The position numbers and the translations under genes were made by a program. A model generated the notes under the pieces. That model saw only the letters and a list, made by a program, of their open reading frames with translations. It did not search any database and was not told the DNA's origin. Below, piece by piece: positions 18,202 to 26,492 of a stretch of 64,000 nucleotides of DNA. Source of the stretch: Streptomyces vilmorinianum (lineage in GTDB: Bacteria; Actinomycetota; Actinomycetes; Streptomycetales; Streptomycetaceae); assembly GCF_005517195.1 (NCBI RefSeq), contig NZ_CP040244.1:4792001-4856000 (forward strand), written 5' to 3'. Each line of letters begins with the position of its first letter. The first letter of the stretch is position 1.

Positions 18202-19050
18202 ATGGGACGGGTCACCGAGCGACGGCGCGTCATCCGGATCCGCGGCGAGGCGGTGAACGAGCGGCCGGACACGCTGGTGGCCGAGGAGCCGCTGGAGATC
18301 CGGCTGAACGGCCGGCCGCTCGCGATCACGATGCGCACGCCCGGCGACGACTTCGCGCTCGCCGCCGGATTCCTGGTCAGTGAGGGGGTGCTCGGCGCCG
18401 CCTCCGACGTACGGAACATCGTGTACTGCGCGGGCGCCAAGGACGACGGCACGAACACGTACAACGTGGTGGACGTGCAGCTGGCGCCGGGGGTCCCGGT
18501 CCCGGACATCACCCTTGAGCGGAACGTGTACACGACGTCGTCGTGCGGGCTGTGCGGCAAGGCCAGCCTGGACGCCGTCCGCACCACCGCGCGCTTCCCG
18601 ATCGCCGACACTCCCCCGCTCCGGCTGACGCCCGCGCTGCTCTCCCGCCTCCCGGACCGGCTGCGTGCGGCGCAGCGGGTCTTCGACCGGACCGGCGGGC
18701 TGCACGCGGCGGCGCTGTTCTCGGAGGACGGCGAGCTGCTCGACGTACGGGAGGACGTGGGCCGCCACAACGCGGTGGACAAGCTGGTGGGCCGCGCGCT
18801 GAGCGACGGCCGGCTGCCGCTGGACCGGGCGGTCCTGATGGTGTCGGGCCGGGCGTCGTTCGAACTGGCGCAGAAGGCGGTGATGGCGGGCATTCCGGTG
18901 CTCGCGGCGGTCTCGGCCCCGTCCTCGCTCGCCGTGGACCTGGCCGCGGAGACGGGGCTGACACTGGTCGGCTTCCTGCGCGGTCCGGACATGAACGTGT
19001 ACGCGGGTGAGCACCGGATCGCCCTCGGCGCCGCGGCCTCCCAGGGCTGA
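18202..19050 (+). CDS. fdhD: Formate dehydrogenase accessory sulfurtransferase FdhD
   Basis: A 282-residue protein with the FdhD signature: TPGDDFALAAGFLVSEGV, the cysteine pair in SSCGLCGKASLDAV, and REDVGRHNAVDKLVGRAL. FdhD transfers sulfur from IscS to the molybdenum cofactor of formate dehydrogenase. The gene looks intact although the dehydrogenase fragment immediately upstream is dead. It may serve a dehydrogenase encoded elsewhere, or be on its way out. Confidence 0.93.
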   Translation: MGRVTERRRVIRIRGEAVNERPDTLVAEEPLEIRLNGRPLAITMRTPGDDFALAAGFLVSEGVLGAASDVRNIVYCAGAKDDGTNTYNVVDVQLAPGVPVPDITLERNVYTTSSCGLCGKASLDAVRTTARFPIADTPPLRLTPALLSRLPDRLRAAQRVFDRTGGLHAAALFSEDGELLDVREDVGRHNAVDKLVGRALSDGRLPLDRAVLMVSGRASFELAQKAVMAGIPVLAAVSAPSSLAVDLAAETGLTLVGFLRGPDMNVYAGEHRIALGAAASQG

Positions 19051-19201
19051 CGCACTCCGCCTCGCATGACTCGCCATCGCCGAGTGACCAGCGGGAGCGC
19101 GAAGCACGCCCGGCGGATCTCACCGAGGACGACCGCGTCGTTCCCGTCGACGAGGATGCGTCCGACCTCGGTCGCCAGCAAGCGTCGGCCCGGATGGACC
19201 G

Positions 19202-19377
19202 GTGACGGATCCAGGGCGTGGCGTCACCGCGCTCGCCGACCCCGTACGCATGGCTCTCGTACGGGAGTTGGCGGGATCGCCCGAGTGGTCGCGGGCCTGC
19301 GGCGGGCGGAGTTCGACGCCCGCTTCCCGGGGCTGCTGGAGCTGGTGCTGCGCGCGGATCCCCGGGGACGGCCTCTA
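19202..19377 (+). pseudogene. ArsR-family regulator with internal deletion
   Basis: A GTG at 19202 opens a frame reading GVTALADPVRMALVRELAG then SPEWSRACG, the start of an ArsR winged helix. The frame then breaks. The next frame gives LRRAEFDARFPGLLELVLRAD, the usual C-terminal end of this family. The recognition helix in between is missing, so about 100-150 bp are deleted. Confidence 0.65.
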
Positions 19378-19776
19378 GCGGGCGCGGCGTGCCGTCGCGG
19401 CGGGCGGGTCGATCATCTGGAGGGTGAGGGTGGCCGGGGGTTCGGCGATGCCCGGGCCGCCCGCGGCGGTCCAGGCGAGGATGTCGTCGAGGCAGTCGTC
19501 GTCCACGGTGAAGCCGATCCAGGCGGCGCGGCCGCCGCGGCGGCGGCCCTCGGTGGAGGGCTGGACGACGACCACGTTCGCCTGAGCGCAGGGGCCGAGG
19601 CAGTCGCTCGTACGGACGGACAGCCGGCCACCGGAGGCCGCGGCGGCCTCGCGGAGGCGGGCGAGCTGTCCGGCGTGGTCGATGCCGGGGTTCTTGCGGG
19701 CGTCGCCGCAGCAGCAGCCTCGGCAGACGACGAGGGAGCAGGGGCGGGCGCCGTAACGTATCGGGACGGGCGTCAC
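19375..19776 (-). CDS. (2Fe-2S) ferredoxin-like, thioredoxin-fold protein
   Basis: A 133-residue protein with two cysteine clusters: VVCRGCCCGD near residue 20 and SDCLGPCAQANVVV near residue 55. The spacing is that of thioredoxin-like [2Fe-2S] ferredoxins, though the first cluster has extra cysteines. The GTG start overlaps the isochorismatase-like stop (GTGA), so the two are co-translated. The electron partner is unknown. Confidence 0.78.
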   Translation of the reverse strand: MTPVPIRYGARPCSLVVCRGCCCGDARKNPGIDHAGQLARLREAAAASGGRLSVRTSDCLGPCAQANVVVVQPSTEGRRRGGRAAWIGFTVDDDCLDDILAWTAAGGPGIAEPPATLTLQMIDPPAATARRAR

Positions 19777-20297
19777 GCGCGCGGCCCTTCCAGGGTGATC
19801 TCGGAGACGGGGGCGACCGTGCCGAGGCGCGGGAAGTCGAGCGTCACCGAGGCGTGGTGCTCGTCGGCGGTGAGGGCGGTCATGGCGTCCTCGGCGAAGA
19901 CGGGCTCGTAGCCGAGGTCGCAGGCGGCGCGGGCGGTGGACTCGACGCCGAGGTTGGTGGCGATGCCGCCGAACACGACGGTGGTGACGGAGTGTTCGGC
20001 GAGGAGTTCGTGCAGCCCGGTGTCGTGGAAGCCGCCGATGGTCCGCTTGACGACGACGTGGTCGCCTTCGTGGACGAGGGAGGGGACGAGTTCGCTGCCG
20101 GGCGGCTGGGTCTCGACGTTCGGCCGCTCGACCCTGATGTGGACGACGGGCGCGCCGGCGGCCCGGAAGTCCTCGGCGAGGCGGGCCGCGGCGGCGACGA
20201 CGTCGGTTCCGGGGCGGGGTGCGAGGGGCAGCGCGACGATGCGTTCCATCAGATCGACGAGGACGAGCGCGGTGCGGCCGGGATCGAGTGCGGGCAT
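19773..20297 (-). CDS. Isochorismatase-family cysteine hydrolase
   Basis: A 174-residue alpha/beta hydrolase. It starts with TALVLVDLMERIVALP (catalytic Asp), has a Lys in VVVKRTIGGFHDTGL, and GIATNLGVESTARAACDLGY. In this family the catalytic Cys is in the motif G-x-x-T-x-x-C-V; here that position reads NLG-V, so the nucleophile seems replaced and activity is doubtful. TACCGT lies six bases before the ATG, suggesting a leaderless transcript. Confidence 0.82.
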   Translation of the reverse strand: MPALDPGRTALVLVDLMERIVALPLAPRPGTDVVAAAARLAEDFRAAGAPVVHIRVERPNVETQPPGSELVPSLVHEGDHVVVKRTIGGFHDTGLHELLAEHSVTTVVFGGIATNLGVESTARAACDLGYEPVFAEDAMTALTADEHHASVTLDFPRLGTVAPVSEITLEGPRA

Positions 20298-20972
20298 GGG
20301 AGCACGGTATCCGCCTCGTTGATCTTCGCGGGCGGGGTGGGATGTGATCCCGCCAACGCGCGGACCGTGCGTGAGGTTGGCGTGGGTCGGTCCCGCCAAC
20401 GACCGGGCGGTGCGGGGGGCGACGCGGGTCGGTCCCTGTGCGCCGCGCAGAGAGCGGTACGTGCCAAGGCCCGGCACGAGCTGGGCCTTGGGCCCCGTGC
20501 AGGGAGCGGCCGCGCCAGGCCGGCGTGGGGCGGGTCGTGGCCGCCGCCGACGGCGGGGCGGCAGGCGGCTGGGTGCCCTGGACGGCAGCCGCCGCGCACC
20601 GGCTGAGCGCGGGTGCGCTGCCCCGCGCCCGGCGGGCCGCCGGGGGCCGCTCGCGGTGGGCGGTCGTGGGCGGCGACGGAGACCGCCTGTGGGCTCGGGT
20701 CCGGCGGTGGTCGGAGCCGGACCAGTCCACACGACCGTCCGCCCGCGCGTCCCCGGAGGCCGCCGGTGCGCTCAGCCTCCGGCCGTCACCGGCCTCGGCG
20801 GCCCGCGCCTGCGTCCACAAAGACCGCCGGTAGGCTCGCGTTCACCCGGGGGCCGGAGCCGGACCGGCCCGCGCCGCCGTCCGCCCGTGCGCCCACGGAC
20901 GCCGCCCGTGAGCTGGGGTGGAGGGGAACCGGCCCCGCCCGCACGACCCACCACCCCGTGCCGCCCGTCCGT
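20298..20972. other. 675-bp gap, no supported gene
   Basis: Open frames here have no ribosome site, no family motif and very skewed composition. The stretch has several imperfect copies of CGGTCC/CCGCC-rich words (for example GGTCGGTCCCGCCAACG and related) and looks like degenerate intergenic DNA. A promoter for the isochorismatase-like gene lies at its left end. Confidence 0.5.
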
Positions 20973-22016
20973 TCAGCCGCGTGCCGTCACGGCCTCGGGC
21001 GTCGGGGATCGACCGGCGCTCTGGTCCGGGTGATCGTGCTCCTCGGGGTCCCGGGCGCGGCGCTTTGCGATCATCGCGCAGACCAGCAGTTGCATCTGGT
21101 GGAAGAGCATCAGCGGCAGGACGGCGAGCGAGGCCTGCGCCCCGAACAGCACGCTCGCCATCGGGAGCCCCGCCGCCAGGCTCTTCTTCGAGCCGGCGAA
21201 CTGGATCGCGATCCGGTCCGCCCGGTCGAAGCCGAGCCGCTTCGACCCGTACCAGGTCAGCGTGAGCATCACCGCGAGCAGGACCGCCTCCACGGCGAGC
21301 AGGAGCCCGAGGCGCGCCGGGGTGACCTGGTGCCAGATGCCCGCGACCATGCCGTGGCTGAAGGCCGTGTAGACGACGAGCAGGATCGAGCCCCGGTCGA
21401 CGTACCCGAGCGCCTTCTTGTTCCGGAGCAGGAACCCTCCCACCCACCGGCGCAGCAGCTGGCCCGCCAGGAACGGCACCAGCAGCTGGAGCACGATCTT
21501 CAGCAGCGAGTCCGCGGAGAAGCCGCCCGCACTGCCCCCGAGCAGGACGGCGGCGAGCAGCGGGGTGAGCAGGATCCCGGCGAGCGAGGAGAAGGAGCCC
21601 GCGCAGATCGCGGCGGGCACGTTGCCGCGGGCGATCGAGGTGAAGGCGATGGAGGACTGGATGGTGGAGGGCACCAGGCAGAGGAAGAGGAGCCCGCTGT
21701 GGAGCGGGGGCGTGAGAACGGCCGGTACCAGCCCCTTCGCGGCGAGCCCGAGGAGCGGGAAGAGGGCGAAGGTGCAGGTGAGGACGGTGAGGTGGAGCCG
21801 CCAGTGCCGGAGTCCGTCGAGGGCCTCGCGGGTGGAAAGGCGGGCGCCGTAGAGGAAGAACAGCAGGGCGATGGCCGCCGTCGAGGCGCCGTCCGCGACC
21901 GTGGCGGCGGCGCCGGAGGCGGGCAGCAGTGCCGCGAGGCCGACCGTGCCGAGGAGCGCCAGGATGTACGGGTCGATCGGCAGCCAGGACGGCAGGAGGG
22001 TCGTACGGCGGCTCAT
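20973..22016 (-). CDS. Bile acid:sodium symporter-like membrane transporter
   Basis: A 347-residue protein with about ten hydrophobic helices and the SBF-like block LCLVPSTIQSSIAFTSIARGN followed by GSFSSLAGILLTPL. The later FAGSKKSLAAGLPMA is also typical of the SBF_like (YfeH) subfamily. Substrates are unknown; bacterial members move organic anions or sulfur compounds. The C-terminal 25 residues are charged and cytoplasmic. It is divergent from a LysR gene 145 bp away, which probably regulates it. Confidence 0.85.
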   Translation of the reverse strand: MSRRTTLLPSWLPIDPYILALLGTVGLAALLPASGAAATVADGASTAAIALLFFLYGARLSTREALDGLRHWRLHLTVLTCTFALFPLLGLAAKGLVPAVLTPPLHSGLLFLCLVPSTIQSSIAFTSIARGNVPAAICAGSFSSLAGILLTPLLAAVLLGGSAGGFSADSLLKIVLQLLVPFLAGQLLRRWVGGFLLRNKKALGYVDRGSILLVVYTAFSHGMVAGIWHQVTPARLGLLLAVEAVLLAVMLTLTWYGSKRLGFDRADRIAIQFAGSKKSLAAGLPMASVLFGAQASLAVLPLMLFHQMQLLVCAMIAKRRARDPEEHDHPDQSAGRSPTPEAVTARG

Positions 22017-22161
22017 GTGCTCCACTGCTCTCGGACGGACCGGACGGGATCCGGACGGGATCGTGCCCTCCCCATCCTGGCCCCCGGCCCGGCGATCGGG
22101 AATCCCGTACAGCGCTCTGACTGTCATCACGTTTCGCGATGGCCCGCGCTAGCCTGGCCTC

Positions 22162-23028
22162 GTGTACGACCCCGCCCAGCTCCGTACCTTTCTCGCGGTC
22201 GCCCAGACGCTGAGCTTCACCCAGGCCGCCCGCCGGCTCGGGCTGCGCCAGTCGACCGTCAGCCAGCACGTGCGGCGCCTGGAGGACGCCACCGGTCGTC
22301 CCCTGTTCACCCGGGACACCCACAGCGTGGAGCTGACGGAGGACGGCGAGGCGATGCTCGGCTTCGCCCGTACGATCCTGCAGGCCCACGAGCGGGCCAC
22401 GGCGTACTTCACCGGGACCCGGCTGCGTGGGCGGCTGCGCTTCGGCGCCTCGGAGGACTTCGTGGTGACGCGGCTGCCGGAGATTCTCGAGTCGTTCCGG
22501 CGCGAGCATCCCGAGGTGGATCTGGAGCTGACGGTCGAGCTGTCCGGGACGCTCAACGCGCGGCTGGAGGCGGGCCGTCTGGACCTGATCCTCGCCAAGC
22601 GGCGCGCCGAGGAGAGTGGAGGCGAGCTGGTCTGGCAGGACTCGCTGGTCTGGATCGGCTCGCCGCAGCTGCGGCTCGATCCCGACCGGCCGGTTCCGCT
22701 CATCGTGTTTCCTCCGCCCGGCATCACCCGCGCCCGCGCGCTCGAGGCCCTGGAGGCGCAGGGGCGGGCGTGGCGGATCGCCTGTACGAGCAGCAGCCTG
22801 AGCGGCAACATCGCCGCCGCCCGCGCGGGCCTCGGCGTGATGGCCCATACGCGTGGGCTGGTGCCGCCCGGTCTGACCCAGGTCCCGGCCCGGGTGGGGC
22901 TGCCCGATCTGGGTGATGTCGACTTCGTCCTGCGCAAGGGCCGGCGCGGCGGGACGACCCAGGAGGCGGCCGACGCGCTGGCCTCGGCGATCCTCGCGGG
23001 CGGCGACCGGCTGCACCGGCCGCGCTGA
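22162..23028 (+). CDS. LysR-family transcriptional regulator
   Basis: A 288-residue regulator. The N-terminal helix-turn-helix is clear (LRTFLAVAQTLSFTQAARRLGLRQSTVSQHVRRLEDATGRPLF), followed by a periplasmic-binding-like sensor domain (RLRFGASEDFVVTRLPEIL). It starts with GTG directly after a TAGCCT box at 22150-22155, so the transcript is probably leaderless. Its divergent partner is the SBF-like transporter gene. Confidence 0.92.
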   Translation: MYDPAQLRTFLAVAQTLSFTQAARRLGLRQSTVSQHVRRLEDATGRPLFTRDTHSVELTEDGEAMLGFARTILQAHERATAYFTGTRLRGRLRFGASEDFVVTRLPEILESFRREHPEVDLELTVELSGTLNARLEAGRLDLILAKRRAEESGGELVWQDSLVWIGSPQLRLDPDRPVPLIVFPPPGITRARALEALEAQGRAWRIACTSSSLSGNIAAARAGLGVMAHTRGLVPPGLTQVPARVGLPDLGDVDFVLRKGRRGGTTQEAADALASAILAGGDRLHRPR

Positions 23029-23086
23029 CCCTGGCCGCGCCCGAACGTGAGTGGTCCGTACAGATTCGGTGGAGATTCGGTTCGCC

Positions 23087-23107
23087 ACTGCTTACCCGTC
23101 GGTCAGT
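23087..23107. promoter_or_regulatory. Possible TetR-type operator before the acyl-CoA synthetase
   Basis: The 21-bp stretch with ACTG at its left end, CAGT at its right end and CCGTCGGTC in the middle resembles operators of TetR proteins that control fatty acid genes. Symmetry is partial. It lies about 160 bp before the synthetase start, in a 240-bp gap with no other gene. Confidence 0.25.
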
Positions 23108-23268
23108 AGTGGACCCCGGCCACCCGTCGCTCGCCCTCCTCCCCCGCCCTGACCTGTGAGAACACCCAATGTCCCGGCTTGGTGAAGGCCCTCCCACGGC
23201 CCAGGCAGGTGGGGTACCGTCACCCGCGCCGTACGGAGCGCGACAACGAGCGGTCGAGGAGCAGGTCA

Positions 23269-25098
23269 TTGCGCGAGTTCACCGTGCCGCCCGTCGAGGC
23301 GGCGCCTCAGGTCGGCGGCCTGGCGGACGCCGTGTTCGATCACGCCGAGCGGACTCCGGACCGGGTCGCGCTGGGCCGCAAGGACGCCGCCGGGCAGTGG
23401 CGGGACGTGACGGCGGCGCAGTTCCGGGACGAGGTGCTCGCCCTCGCGAAGGGGCTGATCGCGCACGGCGTACGGTTCGGCGACCGGGTCGCCATCATGG
23501 CCAGGACCCGCTACGAGTGGACGCTCTTCGATTTCGCGCTGTGGACGCTGGGCGCGCAGCCGGTGCCCATCTACCCCACCTCCTCCGCGGACCAGGTCTA
23601 CTGGATGCTGCACGACGCCGAGGTGACGGCGTGCGTGGTGGAGCACGAGGACCACGCGATGACGATCGGTTCGGTCATCGACCGGCTGCCGCGGCTGCAG
23701 CGGCTGTGGCAGCTGGACGCGGGCGAGGGCGCGGTCGCCGAGCTGGTCGCGGCGGGCGCGGAGATCGACGAGGACGTGGTGCAGCGCCACCGGCGGGCGG
23801 TGACGCCGGAGTCCGTGGCCACGATCATCTACACCTCGGGCACCACGGGCCGGCCCAAGGGGTGTGTGATCACGCACTCCAACTTCATGTTCGAGTCGGA
23901 CATGCTGATCGGCCGCTGGGAGCCGGTCTTCCACTCCAAGCCCGGAGACGAGGCGTCGACCCTGCTCTTCCTGCCGCTCGCGCATGTCTTCGGGCGGATG
24001 GTGGAGGTCGCGGCGGTACGGGGCGGAGTGAAGCTGGGCCATCAGCCGGCCCTCGCGGCCGCCGCGCTGCTGCCCGATCTCGTCTCCTTCCGGCCGACGT
24101 TCGTCCTGGCCGTTCCCTACGTCTTCGAGAAGATCTTCCACGCGGCCCGCCGCAAGGCGGAGAGCGAGGGGAGGCTGGGCCCCTTCGACAAGGCGGTCGA
24201 GGTGGCGGTCAAGTACGCCGAGGCCTTGGAGCACAAAGCGTTCGGGCTCGGCCCCGGCCCGTCGGCGGGGCTGCGGATGCAGCACCAGTTCTTCGAGAAG
24301 GTCGTGTACGGCAAGATCCGCGACGCCATGGGCGGGCGGATCCGGCACGCGATGTCGGGTGGTTCGGGCATGGCCCGGCGCCTCGGGCTCTTCTTCGAGG
24401 GCGCGGGGGTGACGGTGTTCGAGGGGTACGGCCTGACGGAGTCCGCGGCGGCCGCGACGGCGAACCCGCCCGAGCGCACCCGGTACGGGACGGTCGGGCA
24501 GCCGATTCCGGGCACGACGGTGCACATCGCGGAGGACGGGGAGGTGTGGCTGTACGGCGGTCAGATCTTCTCGGGCTACCTCAACAATCCGCAGGCCACG
24601 GCCGCCGTCCTCAACGACGGCTGGCTGGCCACCGGGGACCTGGGGATGCTCGACGAGGACGGCTATCTGACGATCACCGGGCGGAAGAAGGAGATCCTGG
24701 TGACCTCGGGCGGCAAGAGCGTGTCGCCCGCCGCGCTCGAGGAGCGGGTGCGGTCGCATCCCCTGATCGCGCAGTGCATCGTGGTGGGCAACGACCGGCC
24801 GTACATCGCCGCGCTGGTGACGATGGATCAGGAGGCGGTGGAGCACTGGCTGGCGATGCAGGGGCGGGCGCCGCTGCCGCCGGCCGAGCTGGTGCGGGAC
24901 CCGAGCCTGGAGACCGAGATCCGGCGGGCCGTGGTGGCGGCCAACACCCTTGTCTCGCAGGCGGAATCCATCCGGACCTTCCGGATCCTGGCGCATCCCT
25001 TCAGCGAGGAGCACGGGCTCCTGACGCCCTCGCTGAAGCTGAAGCGGAAGGCGATCGAGAAGGCGTACGCGGCGGAGGTCGAGGCGCTGTACGGCTGA
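23269..25098 (+). CDS. Long-chain acyl-CoA synthetase (AMP-forming)
   Basis: A 609-residue ANL-superfamily enzyme. The P-loop is TIIYTSGTTGRPKGC, followed by VFEGYGLTESAA and the hinge and adenylate region TGDLGMLDEDGYLTITGRKKEI. The length fits FadD15-type long-chain synthetases. The TTG start is chosen because GAGGAG lies seven bases upstream and residues before it are unlike the family. It activates a carboxylic acid to its CoA ester. The ABC importer that follows might bring in its substrate (inference). Confidence 0.9.
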   Translation: MREFTVPPVEAAPQVGGLADAVFDHAERTPDRVALGRKDAAGQWRDVTAAQFRDEVLALAKGLIAHGVRFGDRVAIMARTRYEWTLFDFALWTLGAQPVPIYPTSSADQVYWMLHDAEVTACVVEHEDHAMTIGSVIDRLPRLQRLWQLDAGEGAVAELVAAGAEIDEDVVQRHRRAVTPESVATIIYTSGTTGRPKGCVITHSNFMFESDMLIGRWEPVFHSKPGDEASTLLFLPLAHVFGRMVEVAAVRGGVKLGHQPALAAAALLPDLVSFRPTFVLAVPYVFEKIFHAARRKAESEGRLGPFDKAVEVAVKYAEALEHKAFGLGPGPSAGLRMQHQFFEKVVYGKIRDAMGGRIRHAMSGGSGMARRLGLFFEGAGVTVFEGYGLTESAAAATANPPERTRYGTVGQPIPGTTVHIAEDGEVWLYGGQIFSGYLNNPQATAAVLNDGWLATGDLGMLDEDGYLTITGRKKEILVTSGGKSVSPAALEERVRSHPLIAQCIVVGNDRPYIAALVTMDQEAVEHWLAMQGRAPLPPAELVRDPSLETEIRRAVVAANTLVSQAESIRTFRILAHPFSEEHGLLTPSLKLKRKAIEKAYAAEVEALYG

Positions 25099-25120
25099 TC
25101 GGAGCAGCGGTCAAGGGTTT

Positions 25121-25168
25121 CTGACGCATCATCAATTGACGTTGCATCAGTTATTGACGGTTCATCAG
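25121..25168. promoter_or_regulatory. Three tandem 15-bp dyads YTGACG-NNN-CATCAR
   Basis: Copies lie at 25121-25135, 25136-25150 and 25154-25168. Each is an inverted repeat of CTGA(C/T)G with a 3-bp centre; the first two abut. They sit between the acyl-CoA synthetase stop and the binding-protein start, 44 nt before the latter. This is a strong candidate for a multimeric regulator site. Confidence 0.65.
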
Positions 25169-25211
25169 CCCGGTCACAGAATGCGGTCACCCGACGGAGG
25201 GACGACCGACC

Positions 25212-26480
25212 GTGTTGCGACCGATCCGCACCCTCGCCGCCGCAGCAGCGGCCCTGCTCCTCGCCACAGCCTGCAACTCCGCCTCCACCGGGGGCTCTTC
25301 GGACAGGCCGGGCTCCCCCGGCTCCTCGGCACGCGGAGTCACCGCGGACTCGATCAAGGTCGGCGGCATCGTGTCCATGACGACCGCCAGCGGCTACTCA
25401 AAGAAGGACACCGACCTCGGCGCCCGGGCCCGCTACGACCGTGCCAACGCCGAGGGCGGCGTCAACGGTCGCGGGATCGACTACCTGGGCGCCGAGGACG
25501 ACGGCCAGGACCCGGCGAAGAACCTGGCCGCGGCCCGCAAGCTCGTCCAGCAGGACAAGGTCTTCGCCGTCTCCCCCATGAGCTCGGTCACCTTCGCCGG
25601 GGCAGACTTCCTCAACGGGCAGAAGGTGCCGACCGTGGGCTGGGGCACGCTCCCCTCGTTCTGCGGCCCGCCGTACATCTACGGCTTCAACGGCTGCCTC
25701 GTCCCGACCCCCGGCGGCACCCTCAACCAGACCTGGCCCGAGGGCCTCGCCGCCGTCCTCGGCGGCGCGCGGGGCAAGTCGGTCGCGCTGATCGCCGGTG
25801 ACAACGACGCCGGGAAGTTCGGCATCCGCACCTTCACCCAGGGCTTCAAGGCGGCCGGTTTCCAGGTCTCGTACGCCAAGGCCGTGGTGCCCGCGACCTC
25901 GGTGCCCAGCGACTGGTCGGCGTACACGAAGGAGATCCTCCGCTCGGGCCCGGGCGGCGGCGCGCCCGACGCCGTCGTCTCCGTGATGCAGACGCCGTAC
26001 AACATCGGCCTGTTCACCGCGCTCAAGCGCTCCGGGTACAAGGGAGTGATCTCGGACCCGACGGACTACGACCCCGGGCTGCTCGCCAAGGACGCGACGC
26101 GGCAGGCGCTCGACGGGGTGCACGTCCTGCTGCAGTTCCAGCCGTTCGAGGCGGACAGCCCCGCGATGCGGCAGTTCAAGGCGGACATCAAGAAGGCGGC
26201 GGGCGGCAAGGACGTCCCGCTGAACATGCACATGATGACCGGCTACATGTCGGCCGATCTGTTCCTCGCCATCGCCGCCAGGGCGGGCAAGGATCTCACG
26301 GCCGAGTCCTTCCAGAAGGCCGCGGCCGGGTTCTCCGACACCGGGACGCTCGTGGGCGACCGGGCCGAGCCCAAGGGGCAGAAGGAGAGCTTCGGCTGCG
26401 GGGCGCTCGTACGACTCACCGACGGCCGGTACGAGGTGGCGGTGCCGTTCACGTGCTACCCGCCGATCCCCTTCGGATAG
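25212..26480 (+). CDS. Branched-chain amino acid/amide ABC substrate-binding lipoprotein
   Basis: A 422-residue type 1 binding protein of the LivK/AmiC family. A signal peptide ends in a lipobox (LLLATAC, Cys21), then a low-complexity Ser/Gly linker, then SIKVGGIVSMTTASGYSKKDTDLGARARYDRANAEGGVNGRGI, the family's typical opening. Ligands in the family include branched-chain amino acids, amides, urea and aromatic acids. The gene lies 12 nt before the fused permease gene. The GTG start follows a GGAGGG site. Confidence 0.9.
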   Translation: MLRPIRTLAAAAAALLLATACNSASTGGSSDRPGSPGSSARGVTADSIKVGGIVSMTTASGYSKKDTDLGARARYDRANAEGGVNGRGIDYLGAEDDGQDPAKNLAAARKLVQQDKVFAVSPMSSVTFAGADFLNGQKVPTVGWGTLPSFCGPPYIYGFNGCLVPTPGGTLNQTWPEGLAAVLGGARGKSVALIAGDNDAGKFGIRTFTQGFKAAGFQVSYAKAVVPATSVPSDWSAYTKEILRSGPGGGAPDAVVSVMQTPYNIGLFTALKRSGYKGVISDPTDYDPGLLAKDATRQALDGVHVLLQFQPFEADSPAMRQFKADIKKAAGGKDVPLNMHMMTGYMSADLFLAIAARAGKDLTAESFQKAAAGFSDTGTLVGDRAEPKGQKESFGCGALVRLTDGRYEVAVPFTCYPPIPFG

Positions 26481-26492
26481 GGAGTCCCACCC

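Noticed and set aside
19057..19181. Minus-strand frame reading ATEVGRILVDGNDAVVLGEIR
   Set aside because: Looks protein-like but is short, has no start or context and no family I recognise; possibly another remnant.
23179..23268. Longer N-terminus for the acyl-CoA synthetase
   Set aside because: Extra residues are Arg-rich and unlike the family; the TTG at 23269 has a good ribosome site.
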